From Pteria penguin (lineage: Eukaryota; Mollusca; Bivalvia; Pterioida; Pteriidae): a stretch of 64,000 nt of DNA. A program made the position numbers and the translations under genes. Positions within the stretch are counted from its first letter, which is position 1. The number at the start of each line of letters is the position of its first letter. The notes below the pieces were generated by a model. That model saw only the letters and a program-made list of their open reading frames with translations, was not told the DNA's origin and made no database searches. The stretch lies in the NCBI GenBank assembly GCA_035048485.1, contig CM068582.1:38594596-38658595 (forward strand), read 5' to 3'. Below, piece by piece: positions 1 through 12,900 of the stretch.

Positions 1-956
1 TTAAGACTGTGTATAAAGTGTCTATAATACAATAATACTATATATACATGCATTAATTATTACATTTCAAACAGTCCTTGAGCTGAGCCAAATTTATGAT
101 TGCAGCAGCGAAATAAATGAAAATAATCTGAATGTTGACAGCTTGGCAAATATGGACAGTTGAATACACACAGATAATGACATACTGATCAGAATAGTTC
201 AATTGGATCACTTGTGAGCCAAAAATTGATATGCTCATTCACCCCAATATCATTATGCTTTAAACATCTATACAGCATTTCTCCAATCTTTCAGAAATCT
301 TAATCAATTTAGATGTGTCCTAAACGGTAAACATTGTATGCATAATTCTGAAATTAATACCTAACTGAAATATTAATTAACTGCGGTCCCAACAATAATC
401 TTTTAATACATGCTACAATCCAACATATATCTAATTGTCCTTCAACAGTAGCCTAAAATGATGTATTGTGTATAATATTGTATCTGCACAGAATTATACA
501 TGTATATAAAAGTTATCAAATTACATGTACCTGAAAATGGTTTCTTGAACAATTGCTTCTTTGCTGTACTGCCAATATTACTGGAAAGCATTTTCTACAA
601 AATTCATATAAAGACTTACACTTATAATAGATCAGAATTTAGCCTAATCAAAGTACTCAGAGCTGGGCTTTTACTTTTGCAAAGAAACTGCTTGTGATGA
701 GAAATGTTGCACTGGCACAATAAGTAACACCTTTTTTTGGTTTCATGAAGGCAGATTTGGTGAAGGGAGATTTGTTTTATTTTAAGTTTTAACACTTTTC
801 TATTCTTTTACATGATATCACCTTTATCTTTTAATTTCACATCACCTTAATTGAATGATACTTGCTAAATTTCAGCATTATTATTTTTTATTAACACACA
901 CTGAAACAGTATACATTGTTGCCTGATATACCATCACTTACAAGCAATATAATATT
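1..956. other. Non-coding AT-rich sequence
   Basis: No exon, repeat with clear ends, or RNA gene was recognised. The short open frames have no protein-like composition and no splice context. Confidence 0.5.
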
Positions 957-1344
957 CAATCTGATTAAAACCATATCTTTATTCCGCTTCTCTATTTGTC
1001 CCATTGCAGATAAAGATATGGCGAAACCCTGTAAGGGGTCATGTTCTGATGATTTCTAATTTTCAGCCAATCAGTGGATCAGCTACAAATTCCTAGGAAT
1101 GAAATTAACATCCCCAAGGTGCGTGACCTACAAGGTAGATTTTGAACAGTGTTTTTTACATACTGCTTCACTTGCACGTGCCTAGACAAGTCATCTGATT
1201 GGCTATGGGATTTAAGGGTTTCGGTGATTGAAATGTCATCAGAGTTCATCAGAACATGACCCTTTACCGGGTTTCGCCAGATCTTTATCCGCAATGGGAC
1301 AAATAGAGAAGCAGAATAAAGATACGGTTTTATTCAGATTGTAT
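957..1344. mobile_element. Fold-back MITE with ~90-bp inverted arms
   Basis: The left arm (957-1050, starting CAATCTGATTAAAACC) and the right arm (about 1240-1344, ending in TCAGATTG) are reverse complements with few mismatches. Both carry TATCTTTATTC and CTCTATTTGTCCCATTGC. The ~190-bp centre has no transposase. A compact relative lies at 19553-19645. The family is inferred; the inverted arms are directly visible. Confidence 0.75.
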
Positions 1345-1346
1345 AA

Positions 1347-2259
1347 TACAGCCAATCATCGATATCTCGAACACTGATTATCTAGAATACTCGGGATATC
1401 TCGAAGACGAACGTCGGTCCCTAAAAAAATCCATCATATTATGTTTAAATTCACCCCGGATGTGTCGAACACTGATATGTCAAATACCATGCTTATGTCG
1501 AATACATTTTCAAATCCCGAAGTTCTTATTCACCCCTTTTATCTCGAAGTTGGCTTCTAATTGACAATATCCCCCGCAGCGTTTATCCTAGATGACAGGT
1601 CGCTAACGTGGTGTGATTAACTTACCGTGTCGGTGTACAAAACTGCAGTAAATACATAATCGATTGCATCCGTCGAGTACCATGTTATTTATACCAAATA
1701 TTAGTAAAAGACGATAGCTTATTACATTGGACATAGAATTAACATTAGTTGTAATTAGTGCTTTTTCATACCTGTATTTCTTTAAAGAAATTTCTTTACA
1801 TTGTTCATTAATTTAATTTTATTTCTAATCCATGTGCATGGCTATGTATTTATCTTGTCTTATGAATGTGTTTGCCAGTTCTCGGTTTCAGGTATAGTAT
1901 AAGACAGTTATATACAGTATTGAATTTAAATTACGATATTACTGAAAAGGAAACATGACGTACGTTTTCAGTTTTGGAGTATATTGTCTTTATATATTCA
2001 TAAAATATAAAAAGTATGATGAGATTTATGTTAATAATTTAGAAACAATATGCACATCTTCATGCGTATTTATTGATAAATACATGTATATCTCGTACAT
2101 CTACTTTTATTTATAATCACAAATGTCAAATGAACCGGCATACGTTAACAACAGCAGGATTTGTGATCCTAAACTCGAAATTTGGATATCTCGAACTACG
2201 GATATCTTGAAGTATTTTCCACAGTCCCTTCGACTTCGAGATAACGAGGTTTGACTGTA
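1347..2259. mobile_element. Degenerate pogo/Tigger-like DNA element remnant
   Basis: The left end (TACAGCCAATCATCGATATC, then TCGAA) aligns with the reverse complement of the right end (TACAGTCAAACCTCGTTATC, then TCGAA). TA flanks both ends, as expected for Tc1/mariner-pogo insertions. Repeated TATCTCGAA motifs extend about 60 bp inward on each side. No transposase frame remains, so it is a non-autonomous or decayed copy abutting the MITE to its left. Confidence 0.55.
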
Positions 2260-3000
2260 CTAATCTATTTATCATTCAATATTTATGTCATATGTAATGT
2301 GCATCTTCACAATGTCAAGGTTTTGGTATTCAGATTCTCCATGCAAACAATCGCGCAAAACCTTGTCATTTATTGTGAAGATGATTTGATATGATAAAAT
2401 AGTTCTGATGAAATAAGACTTGTGAGAAAGAGCTTGACCACAAATGGACTGTGAATAAATACTGCCTAGGATACAATCATTTTTTACAATTTTCATTTTA
2501 ATACTCACTATTAATATTAATGGAAACAGAAAAACTGTATGTAGAACTATTGATTCTCAACAAAAGAAACTATCAATTTTAGGGTCAATAGGTCAAATGT
2601 TAAGGTCACCAATGATAAAAATAGACAGTATTATTAAGTTCTTGGTTTTCAAATTTCATATCATAAATCAAATGTTGAATGCACATGCATTGTATACTGA
2701 ACATTGACAGTACTAACTGCTTAGTACTTATGTACTTTACTGTACAAATCAATTTACTGGAGTCAAGACTCGTGTCTTCACTGTTGATACTCACATTGAT
2801 TTAAGGCGGGTGATCACTTTCATGCTTCTTTTTAAGTGTAACAATGTCAATGCTAACTATAGTCAGTACGTGTAAATCACGTGGGTGAATGTAAATTATC
2901 ATGTACCTTTGTTATTGGCAGTGATTTCGAGAATTTACTCCTCCTTCCACTAAATCTTACCTTTTTAAATTAACTAATCTTTATAGCCTTTCAGACGACA
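2260..3000. other. Intergenic sequence, nothing recognised
   Basis: AT-rich sequence without splice-supported coding potential. The minus-strand open frames at 2272-2508 and 2606-2794 look random. Confidence 0.45.
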
Positions 3001-3415
3001 GTTTCTCTTCCGGTTGTATTTCCCGCAATTTTTAGTTTTGTCTGGTAAACTCTCGAGAGTTACCGAAGGTATCTACCCATAAGCACTTCAGCGCAAGCGC
3101 AGAATAATTACTCCGTTTGGAGTTGGCCGACGAGCCTACCATGAAAACAGGAACATTTGCAGTTTTATTCATAATAACAGGTACTTCTTCTTATCAGAAA
3201 GGATAGCTTTATGTGTATTCCTGATTCATGACATTTCATTTCTCAGTTTATAGTCTGTTAAACTGTCGAACAACGAGATAAACAACAAAGTATTGTTTTC
3301 TGGTGCAGTAAATCACCGCTAGGGGCGCTTCAATCGAGACGTTTTTAGAACGTAACACGTGCGTGATGTAAACAAACTATCAAGTTTATTCGAAACCAGG
3401 TGTTCCTGAAAGAAA
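3001..3415 (+). promoter_or_regulatory. Putative promoter and 5' UTR of MEPCE
   Basis: The 415 bp before the MEPCE start codon are less AT-rich than the surroundings. They hold an ETS-type site (CTTCCGG, 3007-3013) and a canonical E-box (CACGTG, 3356-3361), with no TATA box in a suitable place. This matches a housekeeping-type promoter. The transcription start cannot be placed from sequence. Confidence 0.45.
3141..3180 (+). other. Possible tiny signal-peptide-like first exon
   Basis: An ATG in good context (CTACCATGA) opens a hydrophobic run, MKTGTFAVLFIIT, that meets a GT donor (ACAG|GTACTT) in phase 1. No downstream partner exon was found, so chance is likely. Confidence 0.15.
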
Positions 3416-4762
3416 ATGAGTGTTGAAGTGAAAACTCCGACAAGATCTCAATTTGAACACTCGGAATTTCCATGTGGTGAAAAAACATCAAATTTTACTG
3501 ATAATGTTGGACATAAAAATGTTACATTTAGTGAAAAATCGCAATGTTTTCCAAACCCAAGGGATTACAATCCTCATAAGGGCAATCCTAGTCAATTCAG
3601 AAAGAGAAAAACTAGTTTTCGGAATGAAACACATCAGCAGTTTGGAGGTTATCGTAGAAAAAGAGCAAAGTCTATGCCTGCTGCAGAGAGTAACATAGTG
3701 CTTCCCACTAAATTTCTGCTTGGAGGAAATATCAATGATCCTTTAAATCTCAACAGCCTTAACAATGAAGAAGTTAATGCAATTTTAAATGAAAATACTC
3801 CACAAGCTTCACCAATTGTTACGCCACCTGTGAATCAAAGTGTAAGTGTTCCAGTTCCATGTAATATTAATGATCCACTTAACCTTGACACAAGTGATGA
3901 TGTTGCAAACAAACGTAAAAAACGTAATAAACATCACAAAAAGAAAGGGGATGAAGTTAATTCTAATTCAGTCCAACATGTGGTGAAAGAGTCTGAGAAG
4001 AGAAAAGGTTTATTGGAAGCCTTAAAAATTGAAGTTGATGATCCACAGACATCCCAAACTTCTACAGGAACATCTCAGTCAAGTAGTGCAGTAACATCTC
4101 AACATTTGAATGAGTTGAAACCATTAGAAATTCATTTTTCATCAAAACCAAAAGCTGACAAAATTGTTTCTCCAGTAATTCCCCAAAGTTCACCTCGTTT
4201 AAAAAGGAGAAGAAGAGCAATGAGTATGAGTGATGCAAAACCAGAGTCATTGCATGCTGCTAGATCCATATTAAGAACATCTCTCAGTCCACCAAAAAGT
4301 AGTGCTTTTGAAATTGAAGATCAAAAAGTGACACTTGTCAAACACTCCAAGAGACATAATTCTCAAAAGCAACAAAATTATAAAAAGCATCCAAAATTTG
4401 TGTATGGCAATTATAATCGGTATTATGGTTATCGAAATCCAGATGCAGAAAAAGATCAACGGATGTTTAGTTTCAAAAGGGAATGGTTTGAAGGAAAAGA
4501 TGTTTTGGATATAGGTTGTAATGTTGGTCATTTAACACTAGCAATTGGTAAAGATTTCAAGCCCAACAAAATTATTGGAATGGACATAGACAAATCTTTA
4601 ATCGCTGCAGCTCGTAAAAATATTCGACATTACTTGTCTTCCCAGTTAACAGGATATGACAAGTTTCCTGTATCCAGCTCACTCACCTATGGTCCGATTT
4701 CAGCTCCACCAATTTTAGATCCTGCAGTTGGCCAGTTCCCTCAAAATGTGGCATTTTTTCAG
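3416..4762 (+). CDS. MEPCE: MEPCE exon 1 (disordered N-terminus and SAM-binding motifs)
   Basis: 449 codons, phase 0 at its end. ATG at 3416 is the first in-frame start, and the donor is CAG|GTAAGT at 4762/4763. A short internal repeat, NINDPLNL, occurs twice (about 102-109 and 150-157). The catalytic domain begins in the last third and the exon ends at NVAFFQ. Confidence 0.95.
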
Positions 4763-7700
4763 GTAAGTATTAGTTAGACTGTTAGTACATGGATGTAATG
4801 TAATGATGTACACATATTAATCATTTACATCTAGATGAAATATGAAAGTTACTGGAAATATGTTGCTGTATAATCACTCTTAACAATGTGCATTGTACAC
4901 TGTACAGTGTAATCCAGATCTTTTGTCATTTTTTCACAAAACACAATTGGTCTTTTCCAAGTGTTAATTTTGAATTTATGGTACACAAAACTATGATTTT
5001 CGGTATACATGTATACAAAGTTGTGAACATCATGTACATTATACTACATTGTACACCTGAATTCATATGCTTTCAGCTTTGTCAGCGTCTTTTGTGTCGC
5101 TGTCCCCACTGTTTGGGTAATATCTCTGAAACACCTGAACTGCACTGTACTGGTAACTACCACAGTAAACATTCATGAAAAGTCTTCAAAAACCAGAGAT
5201 CAACCAATACAATTACATGTATACATGTACTTAAAAAAGCTTTCTTTATTTTTGTTGATGATCGAACAACCTGCATATTTCAGGAACTTTCAAATTTATT
5301 GACAATTAAAAGTGTGCTTAATTTCAATCATTATATCATACATGTTCATGTATAACATTTTAACCAGATTCCAAAGTAATTCTGGTCAATTGATTGGCAT
5401 TACAATGTATCTGTCTGTCTCTCAATATTTTGGTTTAAGTTTCTGTTTTAAGCAAAATCTCAGCAACTAAGATGAGAATAGACATAATACTTCATACATA
5501 GTTTTGTTAAAATATTACCAGAGCTTTCAAATTATGCCATGACTTTTGACCAAGTGACCTTGACCTTGGACTTTGACACATGTCTACTTTTAACAACTTT
5601 TAACTTTGACTATATCTTGAATCAATAGGGATAGGACTTTGATACTCCACACATAGGTTCTTTATGATGAGTGCTTTCAATTACATGTAATACTACAATG
5701 TTTGACCTTGTGAGCTTGACCATGTTTTGAATTTGCTACATTGTATGGAATAAGGCCATACCATCTTTAGCAGTTTCTTGTCTGTGATACCGGTACATAT
5801 TTTATAATCTTCAAGGAGTATTGTCACTCAAACTGGGGCACTTTGCTTATCTTAAAGAAAGAATGGGGTTTTTTGTAATTGTTTTAATGATGTTATAGTA
5901 CTGACCAAGGGTTTTGTAGAAATTGCAAAAAATATAAGGGGAAAATACTCTAAATCACAGTGGGAATCCAGGTGGAAATTTAATTCCTTTGCTTATTCAC
6001 ATTAAGGTAAAATACATTGTGAATTTTTCAATGTTAGAATTACACCTGAATGAGGCTCATTGTGACAGATGGAAGGCTTACAGATCACCTAGACTGTACT
6101 GTAGTGTGCATGTACATGTAGATTCATTTTATTAGTACATGTATAGTATAAATCAGTGTTCGAAAAATTTTTTGAAAAAGCACTTACCAACGGGTAAGTG
6201 ATTCACTGAAATCCACTTACCCGCAGACAAAATCTACTTACCCGAAGAAAAAATTGTGAGAAGTTTGGATTACTGCTTTATTTCACTTAAGAAAAGCATA
6301 ACAAGGCTATAACCTCTCAAGTTTTAATCAAAGATTATGCACCCTGGCGCAGAGGTAGGCTCTGGCCCTTTCTGTTTTGACGTGAAGCCAAATTTTTCTA
6401 AACTCATAATTTTGTTGAACTCACAAACAAACAGGAAACGGCATACAAAAAACTAATAGTGAAACCTGTGCTGGTCGGAAAGGAAATTCCGCACGGAAAG
6501 GTTAATCTGCACGATCGTTGGTTTATTGTTTTATCTTACTGACATTTTCATGAATCCTTACTATAAATCGAAAGAATATTTGTTCACCAAATATGATTTT
6601 CCCGATCGTCCGGATTAACATTTCCGTCCGGATTTGCTTTTCCAACTAGTATAGTAGTTTAAATGTGAGGTTATGATTTTCGGTAAACATATTGATTTAA
6701 CTACGAACAATCGACGATTTTACGATCTTTTTATGCCAAATTTTCTTACGTCGGAGGATCTATGGATGATTAATTATACTTATGACATTTTGTTTTTATC
6801 AATAATCTACTTACCAACGGGTAAGAACTGGACAACTTTTAGGTTACCCGATCTCATTTTTCACTTACCACGGGTAACGGGTAATGGGATTTTTCGAACA
6901 CTGTAAATGTACATGTATAGTATAAATGTACATGTATGTATATATACATATACATGTTTGTTATATAGCTACATGTAATAAGTACATATTGATGATGTAA
7001 GCAATATGTAGATGCATAAAGTTACTTGTACTACAGGTACACAAATATAGTGAAATGCATTTCAAATCTTTATACACTACACTGTGATTACATGTGGTAA
7101 CACCACTACATGTACTAATGTACAAACTACATGTACTAATGTTCTGGTACATGTAGTTTCACTCAATAATTTGAAATATGTTTTACTACTTGTCTTAATG
7201 ATTTCAAAAACTCTGGATATTTTCAGGGAAACTATGTATTAGAAAGTGATGAATTGCTAGAACTTCAGAGGGAAGAATATGATGCAATACTGGCTCTTAG
7301 CTTGACTAAATGGATTCATCTTAATTTTGGAGATGCTGGGCTGAAGCGATTCTTCAAAAGAATATTCAAACATCTACGCCCAGGTGGGAAACTGGTACTG
7401 GAGCCTCAACCATGGTCTTCCTACAAAAAGAAAAAGAAACTGACGGTAAGCTTATAAGTACAGGGTTCTCACTAGGGTTCTGAAATGGTGAGTCCTGGGA
7501 CTCACCACTTTTGAAAATGGTGAGTCCCACCAAAATTTGGTGAGTCCCAATCTAAAAATGATGAGTCCCGAAGTAAACTTCAATATATATAGTTTTTTTT
7601 GTCTTGATAGTTGTATATGTATATTATCTGTCTTTCATGCTAATTATGTGAATTAAATGTCAATAAATTTTATAGTTTTGTTGTTTAAGCATGAAAAGCA

Positions 7701-9875
7701 GATAATGTACACATGATGTGTTCAAAGCTCAATGTGTTCTACAGTATCTCTTCTGTTAACTTCAACATAAGGCATGTTGGCATTAATAAATTTACCGATT
7801 GTAACCCAAATTATGTTTGACCCAAGCCGTCCTTGTAATTTTGCAGTAACTGCTAATTTTAATAATCAGAAACATATATACACATATATCTCTGTAATAA
7901 TGACCCGTACACACCGCCAAAGTCTTTAAGTATCATTAATATATTCAAGTGTGTTGAACTTAATTAATAGTAAGGCAATTTGAGGTTCAAATAAATCATT
8001 ACGTATTCTGATGGCTAAACACATGCTTTTGTCCACTATTCTGAGATTCTTTAAACCCCCTATCAACTATAACTGATAAAACAAATCATCTTGTGTAGAT
8101 GACCCTGCAATGTCAACACATTCAATCCTTTTTGTCCAGCGCGTGCGGATTAGACAGTGGCAATCCAGGATATAGAGAACATGCTAACATTTGCACTGTT
8201 TACATCTGTAAAGACATCGCAATTTCTTACAGATTTTCATCACTAGTGAAACTTACTGTGAAGAGAGACTCGTAATTCTTTTTTAAATATCAGTGGCGGA
8301 TCCAGGATTTCCGAATTGGGGGACCCAAATGGGTATTAGCCAAACTTCTCAGACATTTTTGGTGCAAAATCTGGATTTTTACAAGTAAATATGTGACCAA
8401 AAGGGGGAGGGGGCCGTCCCCCTCTAAACCCGCTACTGAATACAATGAAGTGGTGTTTGAATCAACATGCCATTTTAGACATTTGGTTTGGTATTAAATT
8501 TGTGATAGATTTCTGAAATTCCCGCCTATACATGTACAATGAGGTCTTTAATTCACCCTTATTCACTGTTAGCCGCGTGCGGGGGTAACAGGGACGCGTC
8601 CCGGGGACTCACCACTTTTGAAAATCGTGCGTCCCGACCGATTTTGACGTGTCAGGGGCGCAAATACGCACGTTAACGAGATCCCTGTAAGTATAAGTGA
8701 TGACCACACCTTTCAAGCTTAGAAACATTACATGTCTAGAAATATGATCTTACAAGTTAAACTTTAAGTCTGCCAGTCAAATACAGTATAATTTTATATA
8801 TACATGAATAATAAATATAATCACTTTGAATAGAACATTTATGAGGTTGTGAAACTGGAGTACACATGTGTTATGTTAAATGTACATGAAAGCACGTCTT
8901 TTCATAGATACTGGTATATTATCTTCCTTTTAAGCTCACTTGGCCCGGAAGAGCCATGTAAGCTATTGCCATCACTTGGTGTCCATTGTCATTCATAGTC
9001 CATGAATTTTTTCAAATATTCATTTTGTCCTCTGAAACCACCTATCTGATTTTAACCAAACTTGGCATTGATGGTGTATGAAATATCCTTTAGAAACAAT
9101 CCTCTTTTTGTACTGGTTGAATAAAGAATACGGCCAGCAGGAGATTTCTTAGACTTTGATTGGCCAATTTTCAGAAATTCTCTCAAACTACATGTACAAT
9201 GCAAAATGTTTTATACATTTCATGAATAATTTGTGGTATTCTACAAACTATCCTTTGTTGATGCCAATCAGGGGGTAAATATGGCTGCTATAATATTGAA
9301 GTGCATGTGTATAGAAACTTAAGGTATACTGTTAATTGCAAAAGTGTTTAATTTTCAAAGATCCACAGTTCAATTATATTGAAATAATATGATGATGAAT
9401 TTTAGGAGTTATGACCCTTTATTAGTGATTATCATCACAATTTTGCATTTGACAGTACTGCATGTAACATTGTGATAGGTTTGCAATGTTTTTGTAGTTC
9501 TTTGGTCCTCTGTTTACAGTTCACATTTTCATGGATTTAGGCAGTTTTTAGGATCATAGGGCATTTAATGATATTTTGTCTCGAGACCCTATGATGAATT
9601 CCATTTTGATCTTCTCGACTCCAGAGCAGTAGCACACATTATGAGTGAAAAACTCTCTGCATTCAGTCATGTTTAATAGTCAATTTTCATATATCTCTGA
9701 TAATGGGAAGCCAATTCTTTAAAATCTTTGTCTTGTGAAATGAGAAATAGCCCCGAAATACTCTGCTCTTTATAGTCCCTTTTGGACATAATTTGCCAGG
9801 TGAGAGATTCAGCCTCCTGGGTGCCTTTGGAATTTTTTTTATCTAAACATTCACCTTTTTATTTCATTCGTTTCA

Positions 9876-9911
<36 letters not shown>

Positions 9912-12900
9912 ATTGTGATCAATCGTCGTCCGTCGTTAACTTTTCACATTTTCGACTTCTTCTCCAGAACCACTGAACAGAATTTGATGAAACTTGATAA
10001 GCATGTAGTACTCATGGTCCCCTACAAGTGTTTTTCGTCCGGATTCATCAACAGGTGGCGCCACCACAGGCAAAAGTAGGTCAAAGAGGGTACCCTCCTT
10101 TGACAAACTTCTTCTTCAGACCGGGGGCATACAGAGACAAACCGAATGCATAGGAATGATCTAGAGGGATGTGTGAAGAAGTGTTGTTATTTTTGGTTCT
10201 GTTCCGAAATCAAATTTTTGACGTTTTTTTGACGTTTTTTTTGTACTTGGTAGTTTTAATGCAGAAAAGAGGTATTTTTTTCTTTTAGTAAACATTGATG
10301 CATTAATTTGGTTTAATTTGATCATTTTGATGGTAAGAAATACTACTGCGAAGAAAATTTTTCAATATTTTATGTTTTGGATATTTTATGAATTTTTTAA
10401 GACTTTCAAGAAAAAGGGGGGGTGGGATAATTGGTGTAAACATTTCACAGTTTGAACTTTTTCTTTGGAACCACTTGCTGGAATTCAATGAAACTTGGCA
10501 TGCATCAAATACTCAAGGTCCCCGACAAATGTGGTCATCTTTGTCAGGATCCATGAACAGGTGGCACCACCACAGACAAAAGTAGGTCACAGAGGGTACC
10601 CTCCTTTGACAAACTTTTATTCAGATCGGGTGCATACAGCGACAAACCGACTGCATAGGAATGATTTAGAGGCATATGGGAAGAAGCGTTGAACTTTTTG
10701 GTTCCATTCCGAAATCAAATTTTTGACATTTTTACATTTTTATTTTGGACTTTGTTATTTTAATGCATTAAAGAGTTATTATTTTCTTTTAGTAAACATT
10801 GATGCATTCATTTGGTTTCATTTAATCATTTCTATGGTAAGGAATGCTGGTGCGAAGGAATTTTTTCAATATCTCGATTTTTGAATTTTTTATGAATTTT
10901 TTAAGACTTCCAAGAAAAGGAGGGGGGGGGGACAATTTTTCATGTCTTCAACTTGATCTACAGAACAACTTGAAGGATTGTGATAAAACTGGGTAGGATG
11001 CAAGTACTCATAGTCCTTTTCAAAGGTTTTGTTTTTTGTGCGGATCATCCAAATTGGTTAACAGATAATGCCACCATGTCTAAAAGTAGGTCTCACAATG
11101 GTACATATACCACTTGGTAATTGAAATATGGAGAGTAGCGGTTCAAATCCAGCTGTGGTCAAAAACTTTTTTTTTTTTTTTTTACACATCTAAATAAGTG
11201 TTTAGATGTTTCTCAACACTCAACATATGAAATTAGGAATTTTACGTTTAAGACTTCCAAAAAAAAAAAAGGGGGGGGGGGGGGTTTGGCCATTTTTCAC
11301 ATTTTCAACTTTTTCTACAGAACTGTTTAAAGGATTTTAATAAATCTTGGTAGAAATAGGTCACTTATGATCCTCTTCAAATTCTGTTGTTTTCGTCCAG
11401 ACCTCTTTACAGGTGGCGCCACCATAGTCAAGAGTAGGTCACAAAAGAGTTCCCTCATTTAACAATGTTCTTTTTCATACGTGCTGTATACAGAGACAAA
11501 CAGAATGCATAGAAATGATCTAGAGGGATGAGTGAAGAGGTATTGTCATTTTGGTTCCCTTCCAAAATCAAATTTTAGAATTTTTTTCGACATTTCTTTG
11601 GACTTGGTGATTCAATGCAGAAAAAAGTGTCATATTTCCTAGTTAAATGATAATGATGATTTCTTATGGACTATTGTGATCATAATTATGGTAAGGATAC
11701 TAAGAATTGTTACTTTGAAAGAATTTTGTCAATATCTCAATTTTTGGATTTTCTATGAATTTTTTAAGACTTCCAAATGAGGGTGTATAGGAACAATTCA
11801 ATCACATTTTTCACTTCTGCTGTTATACCACATGAAAGATTTTAATGAAACATGGAATACATGAAGTACTAAAAGTCCTCTATCAATTTGGTAAATTTCA
11901 TCCAAATTGGTTAACAGATAATGCCACCATGTCTAAAAAGCAGTTCCCACAATAGTACATATACCACTTGGTAATTGAAATATGGAGAGTAGCGGTTCAA
12001 ATCCAGCTGTGGTCAAAATTTTTTTTTCATTTCTTTACACATCTAAATAAGTTTTTAGATGTTTCTCAACACTCAACATATGAAATTAGGCAATTTTAGG
12101 TTAGATCTGGACAATATTTGAAACAATTGTTGTTCATGACTTGAAATCAGTCAACAAAAGGCCCCACCTAAAGAAAATGACTAACTTGTTGCCCTGAATG
12201 ACTTCTTGCAGAGACAAAGGAAATGCTTAATATCAAAATCACCTGAATGGATGTGCAAAAAAGTGTTGTTTTTTATTCTAGCCTGAAATAAAATTTGATA
12301 TATTTTCAACATCTGTGTTGACTTAGTCACATTAATGCAAAAATAAATGAATTCTTCCTTCATGCATGACTGATAATCTAGGTACTCAGGTGAGCGATAT
12401 AGGCCCACTTGGGCCTCTTGTTACCATTAGATACATATTATGATAAGTTGGATAAATGACAAAAAAATTGTCACGATGATTATGATACCATCTCACAATA
12501 CCATTGCAAGAAAATAAGGTAATGAAAGTTTGCACATACAATATGGTCCTCTGAATAAAGGGAAACTATATTTCAACAGGAACAAAGGGTACATCAGGTC
12601 CAAGCCATAATCTGTTAGTGTTATGCCATACTGTCATGTTTGGTTTATTTGTTGTTTTATGTCATACACGGGTTATTAGATTTAAATGTACATGTATACT
12701 GGTTTTACCTATATCATGCGTGTATAAACAACTGGTACACCTCAAGCAGTGAAGAATCTTTTTTGTGTACATTTACTATGACATAGGACCTCTCATCCTA
12801 AAAAATTGAACTCCATCAAGTCTACAGAAGGGCTTGAAGCTGCAACTTCTTGACCCAAGCTAAGCATGCTACTGTATCAAAAATCAATTTTAGAGTATGT

